Source: Flavobacterium sp. (GTDB lineage: Bacteria > Bacteroidota > Bacteroidia > Flavobacteriales > Flavobacteriaceae). From it: DNA of 5,255 nt. The stretch spans positions 1-5,255 of the forward strand of contig NZ_JASLCE010000124.1 in assembly GCF_030146175.1 (NCBI RefSeq), in the 5' to 3' direction. A program made the position numbers and the translations under genes. The notes beneath the pieces are model-generated. The model saw only the letters and a list, made by a program, of their open reading frames with translations. It searched no databases and was not told where the DNA came from. Shown piece after piece: positions 1 through 5,063 of the stretch (the stretch's first letter is position 1; each line of letters starts with the position of its first letter).

Positions 1-103
1 TGTTGCGTTCGTATAAGTCAATCTGGCAATGTGGCAATGCTTTTTTGGTAAGGATTGAGAAGTATAAACCGCCGGGTCCGCCACCAATAACTGTAATCTT
101 CAT
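1..103 (-). CDS. FAD-dependent monooxygenase, N-terminal fragment (runs off the left edge)
   Basis: Only the first 34 codons are present, read leftwards from the ATG at 103-101. They encode a classic dinucleotide-binding start: a hydrophobic beta strand (KITVIGGG), the GxGxxG-type turn GGGPGG at residues 7-12, a helix, then a second strand ending in an acidic residue (DLYERN) that would bind the ribose of FAD. This is the Rossmann fold of group A flavoprotein hydroxylases. The wording 'IGGGPGGLYF...ERN' reminds me most of salicylyl-CoA 5-hydroxylase or 2-aminobenzoyl-CoA monooxygenase N-termini, but 34 residues cannot settle the substrate. The start lies one base after the stop of the flavin reductase gene (105-710), so the two are almost certainly co-transcribed and probably translationally coupled. 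A kynurenine- or anthranilate-type pathway is possible but is inference. Confidence 0.8.
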   Translation of the reverse strand, partial: MKITVIGGGPGGLYFSILTKKALPHCQIDLYERN

Positions 104-104
104 T

Positions 105-710
105 TTAAGCTCTTTTAATGGAGAAAATCTCTCCTAATTTTGAATAATTTGATCCCGCCAAACGCGCAACCGGTCGGTATACATCCATGTTGATTCGGTA
201 ATTGTCGGACAATATGGCTTCGTCGATATGAAACATAACAACTCTGCCAATCACTATTGTCGCGCCACCGTGCTGATGGTCTTCCAGCGAATAGTGGTGT
301 ACCACTTTACATTCCATCGCCACCGGACTTTCTAAAACCCGTGGTGCTTTTACAATAAGCGATGGAGCAGGAGTGAGTTGTGCGAGCTCGAATTCGTTTT
401 GATCGGGTGGAACGCTGGCTGAAGTCAGATTCATTTTTTCAACGAGTTCTTCCGTAACCAAATTGACTACAAATTCGCCGGTTTCCAGCACATTGTTTAA
501 AGTGTCTTTATTGGTGTTATTCGGACGAACGGTAGAAAACATTACATGAGGCGGATCTTCGCCAACGGCATTAAAAAATGAAAATGGCGCCAGATTTATA
601 GCACCTTCTTTACTAATCGAAGAAATCCATCCAATAGGACGGGGAATAACTGTACCGGTTAGTAGTTTGTATACGGCCGATTGGTCCAATACAGACGGGT
701 CAAAATGCAT
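105..710 (-). CDS. Flavin reductase-like FMN-binding split-barrel protein
   Basis: This 201-residue protein belongs to the flavin reductase-like (DIM6/NTAB-type) family of FMN-binding split-barrel proteins, which use NAD(P)H to reduce flavin or carry a bound flavin. Seen directly: the N-terminal core TVIPRPIGWISS (20-31) followed by NLAPFSFFNAV (39-49) and PPHVMFST (53-60), then NKDTLNNV with GEFVVNLV (67-85), and the C-terminal RPVARLAGSNYSKLGEIF (179-196), all typical of this family. The length is normal and the gene appears complete, with ATG at 710-708 and TAA at 107-105. It is the first gene of a minus-strand pair with the monooxygenase fragment at 1-103, one base downstream. Members beside a flavoprotein hydroxylase often occur in aromatic degradation clusters, so supply of reduced flavin or a related redox step is plausible. 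The exact substrate is not shown. No Shine-Dalgarno sequence is visible. Confidence 0.88.
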   Translation of the reverse strand: MHFDPSVLDQSAVYKLLTGTVIPRPIGWISSISKEGAINLAPFSFFNAVGEDPPHVMFSTVRPNNTNKDTLNNVLETGEFVVNLVTEELVEKMNLTSASVPPDQNEFELAQLTPAPSLIVKAPRVLESPVAMECKVVHHYSLEDHQHGGATIVIGRVVMFHIDEAILSDNYRINMDVYRPVARLAGSNYSKLGEIFSIKRA

Positions 711-753
711 AGTGTTGTTTGTTTTATCGCAAATTAAACTTTTTTTTTTATAA

Positions 754-769
754 TTGATATTTTTATCAA
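754..769. promoter_or_regulatory. Inverted repeat, candidate operator of the flavin reductase operon
   Basis: A perfect 6-bp inverted repeat, TTGATA-TTTT-TATCAA, lies 44 nt upstream of the flavin reductase start, within a very AT-rich stretch that also holds a run of ten T (740-749). The half-site TTTTATC recurs at 722-728, between the repeat and the start codon. The size and position would suit a dimeric repressor or activator. No binding protein can be named, and no convincing Bacteroidota promoter (TTTG at -33 with TAnnTTTG at -7, properly spaced) was found here; the closest -7 match is TTAATTTG on the minus strand at 737-730. Confidence 0.3.
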
Positions 770-813
770 AATAAAAATAAGTACTCTGTATTTTTATTCG
801 ATAATCTTTGCTG

Positions 814-862
814 ATCCTTCATTTTTAAAGGATTTCTGTCACAAACAGCTGTTACTTTGTGA
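814..862 (-). terminator. Two weak hairpins just past the lipoprotein gene stop, possible terminator
   Basis: Reading the minus strand past the TAG of the lipoprotein gene (867-865), two stem-loops follow closely. The first has arms TCACAAA and TTTGTGA (862-856 and 845-839) around a 10-nt loop, with the 10-bp palindrome AACAGCTGTT (844-853) nested across it. The second has arms ATCCTT and AAGGAT (833-828 and 819-814). The position fits transcription termination, but both stems are AT-rich and neither is followed by a clear T run, so this is a weak intrinsic terminator at best. Confidence 0.3.
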
Positions 863-864
863 AA

Positions 865-1464
865 CTATTTGATTTGACGCCATTTGGCTATCGGAAGGTA
901 TTCGCCTTCGCTATTCATAACCAAAAGGGCTTTTGTTTTGCCGTGCATTTTAATATAGCCAATTGGAATGCATGTTCCGAGACGTTCGAGATAAAGCCGA
1001 CGCACTTCAATATAATAGAAAGGATCTTCGGAAGTTGGTTTTTGAGTGATCCAGGTTACCAGAGTATGCAATCCGCCATCACCGCCGATTTGCTGGCGTA
1101 CTTCCTTTAAACTCCAAATCCGGTTAAAAACAGCAATATCCTCTTTTGGAAGTGCGTTACTGATCTTTTGATAAAAAGCTTCCCGGTTTTCGGGCAACAA
1201 GTATTCGTTGGTTTCGTATAGTTTTTTAACGGAAGCATCGGTAATGCTTTGAGCGACATAATCATCATCAATAAAAATAAAAGCATTGTCATTAGGATGT
1301 AATCGGATAACTGTGGTATAAAATAGTTTTTCATCCAAAAAAGCCCTTTCAATAGAATCGACTGAAATGGTATTGTTTTCGGGAGCGCCGGAAGGTTTAT
1401 TTTTTTGTTGACAACAGCCAAAAAAGAATGCGAACAGACAAACAAGCAGGAGTGGGGCTTTCAT
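865..1464 (-). CDS. Predicted lipoprotein of unknown function
   Basis: I do not recognise this 199-residue protein. The N-terminus is a short lipoprotein-type signal: Met-Lys, a hydrophobic core (residues 4-15), then FFGCC, so Cys17 (or Cys18) would be the lipidated residue. The -3 and -2 positions are Phe rather than the usual Leu and Ala/Ser, which makes the lipobox unorthodox. A polar linker rich in Asn, Lys, Pro and Gly follows (19-32). The remainder (about 35-199) looks like a compact soluble domain of mixed alpha/beta character, with an acidic patch IDDDYV (65-70), a helical stretch around 75-125, and two aromatic-rich strands near 148-158 and 168-172. It should sit on the periplasmic face of the inner or outer membrane. 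ATG is at 1464-1462. It is divergent from the regulator at 1627 and separated from the flavin reductase by 154 bp, so it is probably its own transcript. Confidence 0.75.
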   Translation of the reverse strand: MKAPLLLVCLFAFFFGCCQQKNKPSGAPENNTISVDSIERAFLDEKLFYTTVIRLHPNDNAFIFIDDDYVAQSITDASVKKLYETNEYLLPENREAFYQKISNALPKEDIAVFNRIWSLKEVRQQIGGDGGLHTLVTWITQKPTSEDPFYYIEVRRLYLERLGTCIPIGYIKMHGKTKALLVMNSEGEYLPIAKWRQIK

Positions 1465-1517
1465 TGTAATTACCGGGTTGTGTATTTTTAGAAAAGTAAT
1501 ATTTATTATTTTTAATG

Positions 1518-1551
1518 TAAATATAGTTGATTAAATATATGTATAATTCAA
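1518..1551 (-). promoter_or_regulatory. Possible Bacteroidota promoter for the lipoprotein gene
   Basis: On the minus strand, TATATTTA (1525-1518) matches the Bacteroidota -7 consensus TAnnTTTG at seven of eight positions. A TTG (1551-1549) lies 23 nt upstream, at the long end of the usual spacing for the -33 element. The position, about 54 nt before the ATG, is sensible. In DNA this AT-rich such matches arise easily, so this is only a candidate. Confidence 0.25.
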
Positions 1552-1576
1552 TTTTTAATTTAAAAAAATGAATTAT
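1543..1576. repeat. 34-bp near-perfect AT-rich palindrome in the divergent intergenic region
   Basis: The outer arms ATAATTCA (1543-1550) and TGAATTAT (1569-1576) are exact reverse complements. Inside them TTTTTAA (1552-1558) and TTAAAAA (1560-1566) are also exact reverse complements around the central T at 1559. Only one base on the left (1551) and two on the right (1567-1568) break the symmetry, giving fifteen paired positions in total. The element lies between the divergent lipoprotein and regulator genes, 50 bp before the regulator start. It could be an operator, for example for autoregulation by the zinc-ribbon protein, or a cruciform-prone spacer. It overlaps the TTG used in the candidate minus-strand promoter. 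Confidence 0.5.
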
Positions 1577-1626
1577 TGATAGATGCATATTTGCTAAAAT
1601 ACTATATTTATGCAAAATTATTATAT

Positions 1627-2046
1627 ATGGAGATTTTAGCCTGTCCGAAGTGTAAAAGCAATACTATTGTTAAAAGCGGTGTTATTAATCAGAAACAAAG
1701 ATACTTATGTAAAAAATGTAACTATTATTTTACCGTTAACAAATTGGGTAAAAAGATAGACGATTACTACGTAACCAAAGCGTTACAGCTCTATCTCGAA
1801 GGGCTGAGTTACCGCGAAATTGAACGTATTTTAGGGGTTTCCCACGTTACCGTAAGCAATTGGGTAAAAGAATTTCGGGTTAAAAGACTTACACAAGGCG
1901 ATTATCATCCAACCTATAAGATTTTTAACCATTTGGAGCTGGTCGAATACCTCAAAAATAAAGAACAACTATCGGGAGCAGGAATGATCATAACGGAGTT
2001 AGGGGACAAATTTATGCTGATAAAATGGGAGCGTTTTAAAGACTAG
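1627..2046 (+). CDS. IS1 InsA-like zinc-ribbon/HTH DNA-binding protein, probable domesticated regulator
   Basis: From the ATG at 1627 the protein has 139 residues. Residues 6-31 form a zinc ribbon with CPKC (6-9) and CKKC (28-31), joined by a segment with the pattern KSG...QRYLC typical of IS1 InsA and IS1595-type transposase N-termini. Residues about 47-83 form a helix-turn-helix (LYLEGLSYREIERILGVS, then HVTVSNWVK as recognition helix). The C-terminal segment (about 92-139) contains no DDE catalytic triad, and no InsB-like reading frame or terminal repeats flank the gene, so it is not a working insertion sequence. It stands 104 bp upstream of a porin-transporter operon on the same strand and is most simply a transcription factor derived from a transposase DNA-binding module. 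An in-frame TTG at 1576 would add 17 residues that match nothing; starting one residue-set before the zinc ribbon is more natural. Automated pipelines would probably label it 'IS1 family transposase'. Confidence 0.85.
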   Translation: MEILACPKCKSNTIVKSGVINQKQRYLCKKCNYYFTVNKLGKKIDDYYVTKALQLYLEGLSYREIERILGVSHVTVSNWVKEFRVKRLTQGDYHPTYKIFNHLELVEYLKNKEQLSGAGMIITELGDKFMLIKWERFKD

Positions 2047-2050
2047 CTAT

Positions 2051-2151
2051 AGTACTTTACAAAAATATATATACAAAAATTTTCATTCCGTTTCATTTTT
2101 AGAATTTGGTGAAGCAAAAAACACAAAAAACAACCAAATTACAGTACTTTA
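2051..2151 (+). promoter_or_regulatory. Regulator-porin spacer with direct repeats, candidate control region
   Basis: The spacer between the regulator stop and the porin start holds two sets of direct repeats. AGTACTTTA occurs at 2051-2059, just after the regulator stop, and again at 2143-2151, where its last base is the A of the porin ATG. TTTCATT occurs at 2081-2087 and 2091-2097, exactly 10 bp apart and therefore on the same face of the helix. No good TTTG/TAnnTTTG promoter was found; TAGAATTTG (2100-2108) resembles the -7 element with one extra base. No terminator hairpin is visible after the regulator, so read-through from it is possible. Confidence 0.35.
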
Positions 2152-3500
2152 TGAAACGAATCATTTTACTAGCCGGATTGCTTTTTTTCGCAGCAGAAGG
2201 CTATTCTCAAGGTTCGACGGATTACGGTTCGGGATTAAAAGTGAATTTCAATGAAGACGGTTCCAAATACATGCGTTTTATCGCCTGGAATCAGATCTGG
2301 TTTCGCTCTTCTGATATGAATCCCGGAACAATGATTGCCGACGAACCGGCGACTACCAATACCGATATCGGTAACCGGCGTTTACGAATGCTGGCGTATG
2401 CTCAAATTTCCAAGCGTTATATGATTGTGACGCACTTCGGAATTAACAATCAAACCTTTACCAGTCCGACGGGATCAACCAAAAAGCCGGGTATGTTTTT
2501 TCACGATGCCTGGAACGAATATGCGGTGGTTTTACCGGAAGCCGGTAAAAAATTCAGTTTATCACTCGGAGGCGGATTGCATTATTATATGGGATTGTCG
2601 CGTATGACGATGGCTTCGACCTTAAATTTCCTGACCATTGATGCGCCGATTTTTAACTGGCCTTTAATTGACAATGCCGATCAGTTTGCGCGGCAGGTCG
2701 GATTATTCGCCAAAGGGAAATACGGGAAATTCGAATACCGTATGAGTATCAACAAACCTTTTGGAACCAATACGGCTCCGGTAGATGTTACCAATGCCGA
2801 TAATGCGGTAGCCGTAGACAATAGCGGAAACACCCGATGGTCGAAAGCCGGTTATTTCGAATACCAGTTTTTAGAACAGGAGTCGAATTTACTACCGTAT
2901 AAAGTGGGATCCTATCTGGGAACCAAAAAAGTCTTTAATCTTGGTGCCGGATTTTATACCGCTCCGGACGCGACACGAACTTCTGTAAACAGTGTTGTTC
3001 AAAAACACGATATCAAATTATTTTCGGCGGATGCTTTTCTGGATTTACCTTTAGGATCCAAAGAAAAGAAAATGGCACTGACGGCTTATTCCGTTTTATA
3101 CGATTACGATTTTGGTCCCAACTACCTTCGCAATATCGGAATTATGAATGTAGGTGCCGCCGATCCGTCTTTTACGGGCGACCGAGCTTTGGCCGGTGCC
3201 GGAAATACCCAACCGATGATCGGTACCGGAACCATCTGGTATACACAAGCCGGATTTTTATTACCGTGTAAAGCCGAAAAACCGGTTGTTCGCATTCAGC
3301 CTTTCGGAGCATATACCTATAAAAAATTCGAAGCACTCGAAAAATCCAGTTCGCAGTTTGACATTGGTGCCAATTTCTTCCTGGACGGGCATCATGCTAA
3401 AATCACCACGCAGTATTCCACACGGCCGGTTTATATTGCAAAAGACAATATCGACGGGATGAAAGGAGATTTCCTGGTACAACTGCAAATTTATCTATAA
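2151..3500 (+). CDS. Outer-membrane beta-barrel porin
   Basis: Starting at the ATG at 2151, the product has 449 residues. Residues 1-19 are a Sec signal peptide (MKR, a hydrophobic stretch IILLAGLLFFAA, then EGYS before Gln20), with cleavage expected around residues 19-20. The mature part reads as an outer-membrane barrel: alternating polar and hydrophobic strands rich in Gly, Tyr, Phe and Asn, separated by turns such as NEDGSK and loops rich in Thr, Asn and Asp, and ending in a strand GDFLVQLQIYL that serves as the assembly signal. The motif NRRLRMLAYAQ (75-85) resembles the early strands of Bacteroidota porins of the OprP/OprO or DcaP-like style. There is no TonB box or plug domain, so passive or selective diffusion is expected. 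In-frame TTG/GTG codons at 2106/2109 would put 15 charged residues ahead of the signal peptide and are unlikely. The transporter gene follows 19 nt later. Confidence 0.85.
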   Translation: MKRIILLAGLLFFAAEGYSQGSTDYGSGLKVNFNEDGSKYMRFIAWNQIWFRSSDMNPGTMIADEPATTNTDIGNRRLRMLAYAQISKRYMIVTHFGINNQTFTSPTGSTKKPGMFFHDAWNEYAVVLPEAGKKFSLSLGGGLHYYMGLSRMTMASTLNFLTIDAPIFNWPLIDNADQFARQVGLFAKGKYGKFEYRMSINKPFGTNTAPVDVTNADNAVAVDNSGNTRWSKAGYFEYQFLEQESNLLPYKVGSYLGTKKVFNLGAGFYTAPDATRTSVNSVVQKHDIKLFSADAFLDLPLGSKEKKMALTAYSVLYDYDFGPNYLRNIGIMNVGAADPSFTGDRALAGAGNTQPMIGTGTIWYTQAGFLLPCKAEKPVVRIQPFGAYTYKKFEALEKSSSQFDIGANFFLDGHHAKITTQYSTRPVYIAKDNIDGMKGDFLVQLQIYL

Positions 3501-3519
3501 CCAACACTGAACCACATTT

Positions 3520-5052
3520 ATGAGTAATAAATCAACAAAAGGAATCTGGAGCGTAATCACCGCTTCTTCTGTAGGAACCCTGATTGAATGGTATGATTTT
3601 TATATTTTCGGAAGTTTGGCGGTAGTGATTTCTACCAAATTCTTCCCGGCCGATAACCCAACGGCCGCCTTTTTATCGACATTGGCAACCTTTGCTGCCG
3701 GATTTGTCGTTCGTCCGTTTGGCGCCTTGTTTTTTGGTCGTCTGGGCGATATGATCGGACGTAAATATACGTTTATGGTAACCCTGTTATTAATGGGAGG
3801 CGCCACGTTTTTAATCGGATGTATTCCGAGTTACGAAACCATAGGATTTATGGCGCCGTTATTAGTGTTAGTCCTTCGTTTATTACAAGGATTGGCATTG
3901 GGCGGCGAATATGGCGGAGCGGCCACTTATGTCGCCGAACACGCGCCGGTTGGACAACGCGGTTACTGGACGTCGTGGATTCAAACGACGGCTACGGCGG
4001 GATTATTCGTGTCGTTGATGGTTATTTTGTTAACCAAAACAACGTTGTCGGAAGCCGCCTTTGACGAATGGGGATGGCGTGTACCGTTTTGGGTGTCGAT
4101 TCTGATGGTTTTGGTATCATATCTGATCCGTAAAAACATGCACGAATCACCGGTATTTGCCAAAGCGAAAGCCGAAGGAAAAACCAGTGCGAATCCGTTA
4201 AAAGAAAGTTTCGGAAACCGTTACAACCTTAAATTTGTATTATTGGCTTTATTCGGAGCCGCGATGGGACAAGGAGTGGTCTGGTATACCGGTCAGTTTT
4301 ATGCGATGAATTTCCTTAAAACCGTCATGAGTGTCGATTCCACGCAGGTGGATACCTTATTGGGAATCGCGCTATTGATTGGAACACCGTTCTTTGTGGT
4401 CTTCGGATGGTTAAGTGATAAAGTAGGACGAAAAAGCATTATGATGGTCGGAATGTTGTTGGCGATCTTTTTATACCGTCCGATTTACAAAGCGATGTAC
4501 GAAACCACCGATGTGACCTTAAAAACGGAAATGGCCGAGAAAACGAAAATTCTGGCGATAACCAAAGAAAATGCGCATCAAACGATTGATTCCGTTTATA
4601 CAACGACCAAAGAATTTACAGACGGAACCCAATGGACGCAAATTAAAACCGTTCACCTGGAAGATGGTAAGCCGATTATCGTGGACGGAAAAGCGAAAAC
4701 CGACGTAAAAACAACGGTAACTATTAATTCATCCGATCGATGGATGTTGATCTTCCTCGTATTTATTCAGGTGATTTTTGTAACGATGGTTTACGGACCG
4801 ATTGCGGCCTTCCTGGTGGAAATGTTCCCGGTGAAAATCCGATATACCTCGATGTCATTGCCATATCATGTCGGAAACGGAATTTTTGGAGGATTGTTAC
4901 CGGCGATTTCGACCTATCTGGTAACGGTAGCAAAAGACAACGGCAATCCGACCTTCTATCTGGAAGGATTGTGGTATCCGATTATCATTGCAGCGATCAG
5001 CTTTATGATAGGGATGTTTTATATTAACAACAAAAATAATAGTAACGACTAA
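3520..5052 (+). CDS. MFS transporter, metabolite:H+ symporter (MHS) type, with periplasmic insertion
   Basis: This 510-residue inner-membrane protein carries the marks of the MHS branch (ProP, KgtP, ShiA relatives): LIEWYDFYIFG (21-31) in helix 1, RPFGALFFGRLGDMIGRK (65-82) with the MFS loop 2-3 motif, RLLQGLALGGEYGGAA (120-135) in helix 4, and the repeat of the loop motif GWLSDKVGRK (296-305) after helix 8. Twelve helices can be placed at about 14-36, 48-72, 84-102, 110-135, 150-172, 187-204, 238-266, 279-297, 306-326, 408-436, 445-469 and 484-502. Between helices 9 and 10 there is an added hydrophilic segment of about 80 residues (326-406), rich in Thr and Lys; standard MFS topology puts it in the periplasm. 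Members move small organic acids, amino acids or betaines with protons; this substrate is unknown. There is no Shine-Dalgarno sequence. The gene is 19 nt after the porin and 11 nt before the small membrane protein, so the three probably share a transcript. Confidence 0.9.
   Translation: MSNKSTKGIWSVITASSVGTLIEWYDFYIFGSLAVVISTKFFPADNPTAAFLSTLATFAAGFVVRPFGALFFGRLGDMIGRKYTFMVTLLLMGGATFLIGCIPSYETIGFMAPLLVLVLRLLQGLALGGEYGGAATYVAEHAPVGQRGYWTSWIQTTATAGLFVSLMVILLTKTTLSEAAFDEWGWRVPFWVSILMVLVSYLIRKNMHESPVFAKAKAEGKTSANPLKESFGNRYNLKFVLLALFGAAMGQGVVWYTGQFYAMNFLKTVMSVDSTQVDTLLGIALLIGTPFFVVFGWLSDKVGRKSIMMVGMLLAIFLYRPIYKAMYETTDVTLKTEMAEKTKILAITKENAHQTIDSVYTTTKEFTDGTQWTQIKTVHLEDGKPIIVDGKAKTDVKTTVTINSSDRWMLIFLVFIQVIFVTMVYGPIAAFLVEMFPVKIRYTSMSLPYHVGNGIFGGLLPAISTYLVTVAKDNGNPTFYLEGLWYPIIIAAISFMIGMFYINNKNNSND
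4495..4737 (+). other. Extra periplasmic segment within the MFS transporter
   Basis: These codons (residues 326-406) interrupt the usual MFS layout between helices 9 and 10. The first half (about 328-358) looks helical and charged. The second half (about 359-403) looks like short beta strands separated by turns, for example TDGTQW and LEDGKPIIVDGKAK. It is in frame, keeps the same codon style as the rest of the gene, and contains no cysteine. A typical MHS transporter has only a short loop here. Confidence 0.65.
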
Positions 5053-5056
5053 AAGG
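5051..5056 (+). promoter_or_regulatory. Shine-Dalgarno-like site of the small membrane protein
   Basis: AAAAGG, starting within the transporter stop codon, ends 7 nt before the ATG at 5064. It is the only recognisable Shine-Dalgarno-like sequence in front of a gene in this window and supports that start. Confidence 0.4.
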
Positions 5057-5063
5057 CATATTT

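Noticed and set aside
839..862. CRP-like site (TCACA and TGTGA halves)
   Set aside because: The halves are in the reverse order compared with the TGTGA-N6-TCACA consensus, and the element lies downstream of one gene's stop; a hairpin is the simpler reading.
859..1110. Open frame of 83 codons on the plus strand
   Set aside because: It is antisense to the lipoprotein gene, and its protein has no signal or domain features.
1107..1615. Minus-strand open frames of 112 and 72 codons (1107-1445 and 1397-1615)
   Set aside because: They overlap the lipoprotein gene in another frame or run through AT-rich intergenic DNA; the lipoprotein frame has a coherent signal sequence and domain.
1576..1626. Upstream TTG start adding 17 residues to the zinc-ribbon protein
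   Set aside because: The extra residues come from AT-rich intergenic DNA, overlap the palindrome, and have no family match; the ATG at 1627 gives the usual short lead into the first CxxC.
1627..2046. Active IS1-type insertion sequence
   Set aside because: Only the InsA-like DNA-binding half is present. There is no catalytic DDE frame, no frameshift fusion partner and no terminal inverted repeats around it; the next gene is an intact porin.
2106..2150. TTG/GTG starts that would lengthen the porin by 14-15 residues
   Set aside because: They would place a long, Lys/Gln/Thr-rich stretch before an otherwise ideal signal peptide that begins at the ATG at 2151.
3261..4163. Antisense or out-of-frame open frames at 3261-3488, 3600-3806, 3819-4064 and 3981-4163
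   Set aside because: All lie inside the clearly coding porin or MFS genes and give unconvincing proteins.
4495..4737. Foreign DNA insertion or frameshift in the transporter
   Set aside because: The frame stays open and in phase, the codon style is unchanged, and no repeats flank the segment, so it looks like a stable protein feature.
4740..5027. Plus-strand open frame of 95 codons inside the transporter
   Set aside because: It is a shifted frame over helices 10-12 of the transporter, whose own frame carries the membrane segments.
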